The notes beneath the pieces were generated by a model that saw only the letters and a program-made list of their open reading frames with translations, had not been told where the DNA came from and made no database searches. Shown in pieces: positions 41,923-49,762 of a DNA stretch of 64,000 nucleotides (the stretch's first letter is position 1; the number at the start of each line of letters is the position of its first letter). Source of the stretch: JAICSD01 sp963836665 (GTDB taxonomy: Bacteria > Acidobacteriota > Vicinamibacteria > Vicinamibacterales > 2-12-FULL-66-21); assembly GCA_963836665.1 (NCBI GenBank), contig CAWIKL010000001.1:558001-622000 (forward strand), in the 5' to 3' direction. The translations under genes were made by a program, and so were the position numbers.

Positions 41923-44295
41923 ATGCTGTTCGATGATCTGCGACACGGCTGGCGGCGTCTGCGCGCGCATCCCGATGTGACCCTGGCGGCGGCCGGCATG
42001 CTGGCCCTGGCTATCGGACTGACGACCGCCATGTTCACGGTCGTCGACGCCTTGATCCTCCGTCCTGTGCCCTTCCGCAACGCCGATCGCCTGCTGAACA
42101 TCCCGATGATGACCGAGCACGGTGGCAGGACCGCGGTGTCGGCGGCCATTCTCGAGGCGTGGCGCGCGAGTCCAGCGTTCGTGTCGGCGGAAGGTGCGAG
42201 CGCTGGCACCTCGATCATCGAAACGGCAACGGGTCCGATCGTGAGGCCGAGCGCGCGCGTGTCGCCAGGACTGTTCGCCACCCTTGGCATTGACGCCACT
42301 CGTGGTCGGACGTTCGATCGGTCGGAGGGACGTGCGGGCACCGACGATCGGGTCGTCCTGTCGGAGGACGTGTGGCGATCGGTTTTCGGCGCCAATCCCA
42401 ACATCGTCGGTCGGCGCATCATCGTCGATGGAACATCAGTCGTCGTGGTCGGTCTCATGCCGGGGTGGTTCCGCTTTCCGTCGTGGAATACCGTCATTTG
42501 GCGGCCGTTGGATTTTTCCGCGCCGCCGCCGGCGCTCACCGCCCTCTTACCGGTTCCCTACGTGCGCGTGGCGCCCGGAGTGCCGTTGCCGGACGCCCTA
42601 CGCATGGCGACTGACGCCGCCCATTCGACCGATCCCTCGACGGCGCAAACGCGCGCCACGCCGCGCCCCCTGGCGGGGATCGCGATGGACTCGTCCTCCC
42701 AACGCGCCGTGCCGATGCTGGCCGGCGCCGTCGGATTGGTCTTCCTCGTGCTGTGCGCGAACGTCTGCAGTTTGCTGCTGGCACGGCTGTCAGCGCGGCA
42801 GCGCGAATTCCGCATGTGCGCAGCGCTCGGGGCGTCGCGCGCGCGGCTGCTGCGGCAGGCGGCCATCGAACACGCGGTGCTCGGCGTTGTGGGGTCGGGC
42901 CTCGGGGTCGCCGTCGCATGGGGCCTCATTGCTGTCTCGCGCGTACTGCTGCCGGCTGCGTTTCTGCTGCACACCTTGAGTCCGATCGATCTCGACGTGC
43001 GCGCCTGTCTGGTAGCGATTCTGGCCGGCGCTCTGGCGACCGCGGGAGCCGGCCTGCTGCCCGCATGGATCGGGACCCGCCCGGATGCCTCGTCTTCACT
43101 CGGACGCGCGGAGCGAACGGGCACGGAAACGATCGCGGCCCGCACGCTCACGCGTCTGCTGCTCGTCACCGAGGTCGCGCTGGCGTGCACGCTGCTTGCG
43201 GGCGCGACGCTGCTCATCCGGTCCTTCGTCAACCTCGCGTCGGTCGACCGCGGCCTGAGGACCGACGGCGTGCTCACGACCTGGATCGCGTTGCCGTCGA
43301 AGGCCTATCCCGACCGCGCCGCGCGCGTGGCCGTCACGGACGCGCTCGAGGACGGTGTACGGCATCTACCGGGCGTGGACAAAGTCGTCCTGACATCCGG
43401 TCTGCCGCCCGACGGCGGCGCCACCTATTTCTATGGCGACTGGCGGTCCGACGATCCCGGTGCGCACCCGATCTCCCTACAGGTGGAGAGCTACGACGTC
43501 GGGCCGGACTACTTCGATTTCTACGGGATTCCCCTGCTGCGCGGCCGCGGGTTCCAGCCCGGTGACGGTGAAGACGATGTCATCGTGAGCGCGCGTCTCG
43601 CCGAGAGGCTGTGGGCTTCGGGCGATCCCGTCGGGCGATCGTTTCGATTCGGCGAGCAACACAAGCACGTCATTGGTATCGCGCGCGAGATCAACTACCC
43701 ATCGCTCGACCCTGGTCGCGATCTGCCGGAGTTCTATCAGCCCTTCACGCCAGGGAGCGGCTACGTTTTCATGAACATCCGCTGCCAGGGTGGTTGTCCG
43801 AATGAAGCCGTCATCCGCAAGCAAGTGCTCGCGATAGTCCCGCGAGCCACCATCGTCAAGCTGGGACTGCTGAACGAGGCCTACGGCCAGGAGCTCGATC
43901 GGCCCCGCGCGGCCGCCGCGCTGGGCTCGACATTCGCGGTGATCGCGGTGCTCGCCGTGGCGGGAGGGCTCTTCAGCGTACTGAGCTACGCGGTCGGGCG
44001 ACGCCGGCGTGAGTTCGGCATCCGGACATCGCTCGGCGCCACGCCGGCGCAGATTCGCGGACTAGTGTTCCGCGAAGGTCTGGGCATGGCGGCCCTGGGT
44101 GTCGGCGCGGGGATGGCGGGCTCGATGGCGCTCGTCCGCGCGATTGGCTCGCTCGAGTATGGCGTGACGGGCTTCGACCCGATCACATGGATCGTGGTCG
44201 TCGGGCTCCTCGGCGTGACGACCGTTGGGGCGTCGTTGCGGCCGGCGCGAAGCGCCATGCGCGTCGATCCGGTCGTCCTTCTGCGCGAGGAGTAG
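41923..44295 (+). CDS. ADOP-type ABC-transporter permease (MacB/FtsX family)
   Basis: The 790-residue protein has the duplicated layout of acidobacterial orphan permeases: a short N-terminal helix (LFDDLRHGWRRLRAHPDVTLAAAGMLALAIGLTTAMF), a periplasmic MacB-PCD domain (about 45-245), three helices with the FtsX domain, a second periplasmic domain (~430-640), and a final FtsX domain ending SAMRVDPVVLLREE. No ATPase gene is adjacent. It is divergent from the kinase at 39099, with 105 bp between starts. Confidence 0.9.
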   Translation: MLFDDLRHGWRRLRAHPDVTLAAAGMLALAIGLTTAMFTVVDALILRPVPFRNADRLLNIPMMTEHGGRTAVSAAILEAWRASPAFVSAEGASAGTSIIETATGPIVRPSARVSPGLFATLGIDATRGRTFDRSEGRAGTDDRVVLSEDVWRSVFGANPNIVGRRIIVDGTSVVVVGLMPGWFRFPSWNTVIWRPLDFSAPPPALTALLPVPYVRVAPGVPLPDALRMATDAAHSTDPSTAQTRATPRPLAGIAMDSSSQRAVPMLAGAVGLVFLVLCANVCSLLLARLSARQREFRMCAALGASRARLLRQAAIEHAVLGVVGSGLGVAVAWGLIAVSRVLLPAAFLLHTLSPIDLDVRACLVAILAGALATAGAGLLPAWIGTRPDASSSLGRAERTGTETIAARTLTRLLLVTEVALACTLLAGATLLIRSFVNLASVDRGLRTDGVLTTWIALPSKAYPDRAARVAVTDALEDGVRHLPGVDKVVLTSGLPPDGGATYFYGDWRSDDPGAHPISLQVESYDVGPDYFDFYGIPLLRGRGFQPGDGEDDVIVSARLAERLWASGDPVGRSFRFGEQHKHVIGIAREINYPSLDPGRDLPEFYQPFTPGSGYVFMNIRCQGGCPNEAVIRKQVLAIVPRATIVKLGLLNEAYGQELDRPRAAAALGSTFAVIAVLAVAGGLFSVLSYAVGRRRREFGIRTSLGATPAQIRGLVFREGLGMAALGVGAGMAGSMALVRAIGSLEYGVTGFDPITWIVVVGLLGVTTVGASLRPARSAMRVDPVVLLREE

Positions 44296-44409
44296 AGCTC
44301 CCCCTTGGGTTGCATGGCCGATGCGAGATCATCGATCGTTATCCGACGCAACAGCAGCGTCGTTGCTCTATAATCGTCGCTTCAGACCGATCGTTCATCG
44401 CGCGCCAAC

Positions 44410-44787
44410 ATGTCTCATCGTAAATCCGCCGACCCGAGCATTCTCATCATCGACGATGATGCGGAATCCCGCGAAGGCCTCGCCGAGTTACTCGTCGGCA
44501 AGGGTTTCAGTGTGGCGACCGCATTAGACGGGGCCGACGGCCTCACCTACTTGCGACACGGTCATAGGCCCAAGGTGATCCTTCTCGATCTGATGATGCC
44601 TGGTGTGGACGGCTGGGACTTTCGCGCCGAGCAAAAGCGCGACGACGCCCTCGCAAGCATCCGAATAATCGCCATTTCGGCTGCAGGCAAGTTAATGGAC
44701 GCCGACCACACGCTGCGCAAGCCGATCAATATCGAGGCGTTGCTGAAGCTGTTAGAGGGTCTCCTCCTGGAGCCTGCCGCCAATTAG
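44410..44787 (+). CDS. Single-domain response regulator
   Basis: The 125-residue protein is a receiver domain only. It shows the acidic pocket DDD in ILIIDDDAES (residues 13-22), the phosphoacceptor Asp in ILLDLMMPGVDGWDF (near residue 60), the switch Ser in IIAISAAG and the Lys in LRKPI. No output domain is attached, so it would act by protein contact, like CheY or a stand-alone relay. A TATAAT lies at 44369-44374, 35 bp upstream of the ATG, but without a well-spaced -35. Confidence 0.9.
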   Translation: MSHRKSADPSILIIDDDAESREGLAELLVGKGFSVATALDGADGLTYLRHGHRPKVILLDLMMPGVDGWDFRAEQKRDDALASIRIIAISAAGKLMDADHTLRKPINIEALLKLLEGLLLEPAAN

Positions 44788-44846
44788 CCATTGTTCCTTA
44801 AGGAGCCGTTGTTCCTCCATGTCCTTGAGGAGCGGTTCCGAGCTCC

Positions 44847-46841
44847 CTAGCGGCTCGGCTGATGCGACATCGATCCTGCGTCCGTTGTCCAATACCAGAG
44901 GCCGAACATGACAGTCAGCGGCCGGGAATCGGCGCTCCCCTCTGCCTCACTGGGACGGGTGGCCGGTTCGAGACCACGGAAAGCAAGGTCGCTGTCACCG
45001 GCCGGGAACAAGAACGGACCGATTGAATAGACGCGACGGTCAGGCGCGACGTGGAGCTGTATCGAAGCGTCCGCCAGTCGTACGTCCAATGTTCGTGTGT
45101 GCTCGAAGGCGTTGAGCTCGACGTGCAGCGTTGCGCGAACCGGCCGGCCAATGAGATTCCGCACGCGCCACTGTCCCTCCTGTCCCATCCACCGCCTAGT
45201 CTCGGTCTCCCGTTCCCATGGGTAGAACCCCTCAACCTCGTATGTCGCCACCGGTACTCCGGACGGTACGCGGTAGACCCGGGAATCCGGATAGCTGACG
45301 AGCAAACTGAAGCCATGCGCGGCGTCTACGCCTGAGGGGTCGCGATCGTGAACCGTGCGGACGATCAAGTGCGTGAACCCTCCACCTATCAGCCTCTCCA
45401 TGAGGAGCGGGTCGCCACAATCCTCGAACGGCGGCGACAGGTACTCAATCGCATGCGATCCGAGAAGCCATGGCACCGACTGGTCGGCGATGGAGAATTG
45501 GATGCAGTCGAGCGCACGCACCGCCTCGCCCTGCTCGGTCAGCCAGCGGTGGGCGCGGGTAGGTAGTACGTCCCGCGCTCGCCAGGGGATGGGAGCAAAC
45601 TCCAGGACGGTCATCCCGAGCAGACAAACAGTCGTGGCGAACGCGACGCGGCGGGTTGTGACTGAGCCTGAATGCCAGCTCGCGATCAGATCGTCGACGG
45701 TGACACCGGCGACAATCGCGACCGCGAGCGCCACGACGATGCCCAAGCGCGCGTAGGAGCGAAACATCGGCAGCAGCTCCGTGAGGGATGCTCTGAGAGC
45801 CGAACCGAACTGTCCATTGAGATCAACTCCGGGCATGACGGAAAGCACACAGGCCCAAGCACCGATCACGGCGAACATCAGCACTGTGCGCCTGGCGACG
45901 GGGCTGTTTCGGTTTCGCAGGGATCGCCACAATCCCAGAACGGCCAAGCCGAGTAGCCCGATACCCAGCGACAGCTGTTGCTCGAGGAGACCCAGGTTGA
46001 CGCCCTTCGCATCCCAGATACGTCGACTGAGGGGACCGACCACGGCGTGATCGACGGGTGGAAGGATGTACGCCTCCCATTTCGCGCTGTACAACACGAG
46101 AGCCTCGACCGGATTCCGCGGCTGCCATGCCTCAGTGAGGAACGAAGGATGTGCGATCCGAAGCACCGTGTAAGTCGAGAGGCAGAGCGCGGCTAACAGA
46201 AGCGCGGGCGCGGCGAGACCCCACCATGTGCGTCGCTCGCGCGGCATCACCCACCAGTAGGCAAGCATGGCGGTCGGTGTGACGAGAGCACCTGTGAGCG
46301 CGCCGTAGTAGTTCGACAGCACCAGCGCGGCGGCCGCTGCTCCCAGCCAGGCCAGCCGCGGTAGCGATGGACGATCGAGCGCCGCGAACAGCGCGAGGAG
46401 ATGCAGCGGAATCCATTGCACCTGCGCAATATGCGGATGATAGGCGGCGTGTGCCAGATGGACGGGAGCAAACGCGAACGCAAGGGCGGCGACGAGCGAC
46501 GAGCGGTGGACGCCAGTCAGAAATCGCGCCAACGCATAGGTCGCCGCGGCCGCCGCGGGAAAGGTGGCGAGGACGATGAGGTTGTAGGCCGCGACGGGAC
46601 CGATCCCTTTGGCGAGCCATGCGCCCAGGTCGTCGACCAGCGGTTGTCGTGCGATGCCGCGTGCGCCACCCAGCGCGAACTGCTGCATGACTACGAAAGG
46701 GTCGTAGTGCCGCCCGACCGTCTCGACTCCGAAGATGAACGTTTGAGGATTGAGGAGGACAGGCAGCGCGATGGTCACAGTGACGATCGTGCTGAGGGCA
46801 AGAACTTTTGCAATTCCGCGACCTGTCGAAGGCGGAGTCAT
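44847..46841 (-). CDS. Large multi-pass membrane protein, GT-C-like
   Basis: About ten hydrophobic segments span residues 10-430, followed by a ~220-residue soluble beta-rich C-terminus. The first loop (VGRHYDPFVVMQQFALGGARGIARQP) has the acidic/His pattern of GT-C glycosyltransferase-like membrane proteins. Such proteins often lie by exosortase loci and may glycosylate sorted proteins; that is inference. The start could also be at 46880 or 46913. It is divergent from the exosortase-methyltransferase gene, with 217 bp between starts. Confidence 0.75.
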   Translation of the reverse strand: MTPPSTGRGIAKVLALSTIVTVTIALPVLLNPQTFIFGVETVGRHYDPFVVMQQFALGGARGIARQPLVDDLGAWLAKGIGPVAAYNLIVLATFPAAAAATYALARFLTGVHRSSLVAALAFAFAPVHLAHAAYHPHIAQVQWIPLHLLALFAALDRPSLPRLAWLGAAAAALVLSNYYGALTGALVTPTAMLAYWWVMPRERRTWWGLAAPALLLAALCLSTYTVLRIAHPSFLTEAWQPRNPVEALVLYSAKWEAYILPPVDHAVVGPLSRRIWDAKGVNLGLLEQQLSLGIGLLGLAVLGLWRSLRNRNSPVARRTVLMFAVIGAWACVLSVMPGVDLNGQFGSALRASLTELLPMFRSYARLGIVVALAVAIVAGVTVDDLIASWHSGSVTTRRVAFATTVCLLGMTVLEFAPIPWRARDVLPTRAHRWLTEQGEAVRALDCIQFSIADQSVPWLLGSHAIEYLSPPFEDCGDPLLMERLIGGGFTHLIVRTVHDRDPSGVDAAHGFSLLVSYPDSRVYRVPSGVPVATYEVEGFYPWERETETRRWMGQEGQWRVRNLIGRPVRATLHVELNAFEHTRTLDVRLADASIQLHVAPDRRVYSIGPFLFPAGDSDLAFRGLEPATRPSEAEGSADSRPLTVMFGLWYWTTDAGSMSHQPSR

Positions 46842-47058
46842 CGCTTCACGACTAGCGTGAGGAAGGATAGGGCAATTCATTGTTCCGGGCCAGATAGTTC
46901 GCGATCCGGTCACTCAGCGCGAGAACCGAACAGTCGAAGGCCACTGTCAAATCGCTCAGGAGGAGAGGTGCCTCGCGACAGCGGATGTTCGACCTGTGGG
47001 GTCGTGACTGCCGTTTCTGCATAGTCCAGGTTGGTGTGGTACTCAACACTCCCCTCGC

Positions 47059-49278
47059 ATGAGTACGGCCGGGCTTCTGCAGCGAGGCTCGTCGGACGAC
47101 CTCTTCGGACGTGCTGCACGACCGGCGTTCGGTTCAGGACGCTTCCTCTGGACGGCGCTCCTCTGGGAACTGCTGCTTTTCGCGTTTCTCAGGCAGGCTT
47201 GGGTGGAACGGCACGCGCTCGGACCGCTCGCCCAGGCTCAGGAGACTATCGCCCATTGGTATGGCGCTCCGGAGCGAGCGTCAATCGCGGTGACCGCCGA
47301 CTGCAGCGGCGCCGACGTGATGGCGCTCTGCCTCGGTGTCCTGCTCGCGTATCCTGTCGGCTGGCGCCGCCGCCTGGGAGGGATCGCCGGCGCTCTGGCG
47401 ATCATCCTGACGCTCAACACGCTCCGGATCGTCACGCTGCTCTTTGCCACCTCGCCTGGGTCGATCCAGGACCTCCATATCGTCGTCTGGCCGATCGTCA
47501 TCGTGTTCGCGCTGGCGTTGTATGTGTCCTGGTGGATGCGGACAGCCGACCTGGATCGCGAGTCATCGAGATGGCGAACCTCGCGATTCGCTGCCGCGGC
47601 GTCATGCCTGCTCTTGTTGTACGCCGCCACCGCTCCATGGACGATGACGAGCCCGGCAGTATCCCGGACCGCGGTGTGGACCGTGGCCTCTGGTGCGGCT
47701 TTGCTTCAGTCAATTGGCTTGCCGGCTCGGGGTGCCGCCGATGTCCTCGCCACACCGCGCGGTTCATTCCAGGTGACCCCCGAGTGCCTCCTCACACCGC
47801 TCTTGCCTGTGTCTCTGGCGGTGATCGCGGCCATGCCCTGGTCCACCCGGCGGCGCATGCTCGCGCTAGCATTCGTGTTGCCCTTGTTCTTCGCGCTCGG
47901 GGTCACACGGTTAATCGCGCTCGCCTTGCCGGCCGCGATCGTGACGACGCCGCTCGTCATTGTCCACGGGTTCTATCAGCTGGTCGGTGGGATCGTGTTA
48001 ATCGGCGTGGCGTCGGCGGCGGCGCGCCACCTGGCGCCGCGAGTCGGTGGCGGCGCGATCCGCTGGAGGGCCTGGTGGTCGTTCGGCGCTGGCATTGCCG
48101 GCGCGTTGGTCACAGCGGCCGTGGCCGGTGGTGCCTGGACGCGTCTCGTTCTGGAATGCGCGGCGGTTCTGGGCGCAGTGGCGACGCACACCTACACGAC
48201 GATCGCGCCAGACGCTTTTCAGGGGGCGCTGGCGTCGCTGCCGACCTACCACCTCGCCTTACTTGCGGGATTCTGGATCGTCCTCACCAATGCGCGCCGG
48301 CCCGGTCGGGCGGTGATCTCTTTGTGCCTTCTTGCCGCCGCGGACGTCGGGATGCTCGCTCTGATTGGCGAGACACAGACCCACCTTGGCATCACGCCGC
48401 ATGTGCTCGTCATCCGTGCGTGGGCGATTGGGGTGCCGGTGGCGCTGGCGTGGCTGTTGTTCGTCATGCCCGACGCGGAAGACGACCGGGCCACCTATCG
48501 CCGATTCTGGGATGGCGTTGGGCGCGACTTTCCTGTGCTGACAGGTGCCGCCTCGACCGACTACTACTTCCGCAACGAGACGCGGCTCCTCTCCGAGCAG
48601 TTGCCGTCGCTCGCTGGCTGCCGGCTGCTCAAGTCCGACCTGTGGGACGAGGCGAAGAATACGCAGATTCTCCAGTGGGCTGCCGGCAAGGGCGCGCGCG
48701 TCTTTGGCGTCGACGTGTCGCCGGCGGTTGTCGGACAAGCGCGCGCGGCGTTCGGATCGACTCCGCTGGGGGCCAGTGTGGCGGACGTTCGCTGGCTGCC
48801 GTTCGGGGACGACAGCTTCGACGCGATTTACTCGATGGGTACGATCGAGCACTTCGCCGAGTCGGAGGCTGCGCTCGCCGAGATGATCCGTGTTCTACGA
48901 CCAGGGGGCCGCATCGTGCTCGGCGTGCCGAACCGGCACGACCCGTTCGGCCGGCCGATACTCGTGGCCGCGCTATCCCGCGTCGGTTTGTATGCGTATG
49001 GGTTCGAGAAGTCCTACTCCCGTCGCCAACTGCGAGAACTGCTTCAGCGGTCGGGGGTCGAGGTAGTGGCGGAGACCGGCATCCTCTTCATGCCAGGGTG
49101 GCTGCGCATGCTCGATCTCGCACTCCATTCGTGGTGTCGTCCCCTGGCATGGATGACGAGGCTGGCGGTCGCGGCTTGTGCCTGGCTCGATCGGCACGTG
49201 CCGCTCGTCCGGCGACACGGCTATCTGTTGGCCTCGGTTGGTGTCAAACCCGAGCGGAGGATCCATGACCGGCGGTGA
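47059..49278 (+). CDS. Double exosortase-like protein fused to a methyltransferase-like domain
   Basis: The 739-residue protein is mostly membrane-embedded up to about 470. Core 1 has the exosortase triad: Cys82 in TADCSG, Arg123 in LNTLRIV, His140 in DLHIVVWP. Core 2 repeats the pattern: Cys243 in VTPECLL, Arg284 in GVTRLIALAL, His303 in VHGFYQL. A third hydrophobic block (340-470) leads to a soluble domain (about 480-725) like class I SAM methyltransferases: VFGVDVSPAVV, VADVRWLPFGDDSFDAIYSMGTIEHF and MIRVLRPGGRIVLGVPN. The usual GxGxG loop before it is poorly conserved. The end overlaps the SAM decarboxylase gene, and a VPTL-tail protein follows, so it is probably a dedicated sorting enzyme. 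Exosortases are normally ~300 residues with one core. Confidence 0.82.
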   Translation: MSTAGLLQRGSSDDLFGRAARPAFGSGRFLWTALLWELLLFAFLRQAWVERHALGPLAQAQETIAHWYGAPERASIAVTADCSGADVMALCLGVLLAYPVGWRRRLGGIAGALAIILTLNTLRIVTLLFATSPGSIQDLHIVVWPIVIVFALALYVSWWMRTADLDRESSRWRTSRFAAAASCLLLLYAATAPWTMTSPAVSRTAVWTVASGAALLQSIGLPARGAADVLATPRGSFQVTPECLLTPLLPVSLAVIAAMPWSTRRRMLALAFVLPLFFALGVTRLIALALPAAIVTTPLVIVHGFYQLVGGIVLIGVASAAARHLAPRVGGGAIRWRAWWSFGAGIAGALVTAAVAGGAWTRLVLECAAVLGAVATHTYTTIAPDAFQGALASLPTYHLALLAGFWIVLTNARRPGRAVISLCLLAAADVGMLALIGETQTHLGITPHVLVIRAWAIGVPVALAWLLFVMPDAEDDRATYRRFWDGVGRDFPVLTGAASTDYYFRNETRLLSEQLPSLAGCRLLKSDLWDEAKNTQILQWAAGKGARVFGVDVSPAVVGQARAAFGSTPLGASVADVRWLPFGDDSFDAIYSMGTIEHFAESEAALAEMIRVLRPGGRIVLGVPNRHDPFGRPILVAALSRVGLYAYGFEKSYSRRQLRELLQRSGVEVVAETGILFMPGWLRMLDLALHSWCRPLAWMTRLAVAACAWLDRHVPLVRRHGYLLASVGVKPERRIHDRR

Positions 49279-49687
49279 CAGAACGATCACCGGATCTGGC
49301 GTCGAATACATCGTCGATGTCTACGGATGCGACCCGGATCTTCTGCGGTCGTGCGAACGCCTGAATGCCGTCGTGACGCGCCTCATCCGCGAGGTCGGGG
49401 TTCACTCGATTCGGGACCCGCTGTGGCAGAAATTCCCGGCACCTGGCGGCATCACGGGCTTGTGGTTGCTCGCTGAATCACACCTGGCGGTGCACACCTA
49501 CCCGGAAACACAATTCGCCGCCATCAATCTGTATTGCTGTGGATCGCCGCGGCCGTGGCCGTGGGAAAACCGGCTGCGCGCGTGGTTCGAGGCAGACCAC
49601 GTGGATGTGCGGACGCTCGACCGCGGAGGGCGGCTTCCGTCCGAGCAAGAGGCCTTTGGCTCCGCGACAGTCGACGATCGACCTTAG
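49265..49687 (+). CDS. speD: S-adenosylmethionine decarboxylase proenzyme (SpeD-type)
   Basis: SpeD self-cleaves to form a pyruvoyl group and decarboxylates SAM, giving the aminopropyl donor for polyamines. In this 140-residue protein the cleavage site Glu71-Ser72 (in LAESHLAVHTYPE), the processing His77 and the catalytic Cys92 (LYCCG) are all in place. The length is normal for the small bacterial form. The ATG at 49265 has GGAGG upstream and lies inside the last codons of the exosortase-methyltransferase gene. No spermidine synthase gene is adjacent, so its product may serve something other than polyamine synthesis. Confidence 0.88.
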   Translation: MTGGDRTITGSGVEYIVDVYGCDPDLLRSCERLNAVVTRLIREVGVHSIRDPLWQKFPAPGGITGLWLLAESHLAVHTYPETQFAAINLYCCGSPRPWPWENRLRAWFEADHVDVRTLDRGGRLPSEQEAFGSATVDDRP

Positions 49688-49762
49688 AGGCGCCGAAGCT
49701 CGGCGCGACCCGACGCGAGGCGATGGGACAGCGTAATACCGGCTACATGGGAGAGCCCGAAC

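Noticed and set aside
44369..44374. TATAAT upstream of the response regulator as a full promoter
   Set aside because: The -10 box is perfect but no acceptable -35 lies 15-19 bp upstream, so I did not list it as a promoter.
47031..49268. 745-codon plus-strand frame parallel to the exosortase-methyltransferase gene
   Set aside because: Its translation is Arg/Gly/Ala-rich with no domain, while the other frame has membrane segments and conserved motifs.
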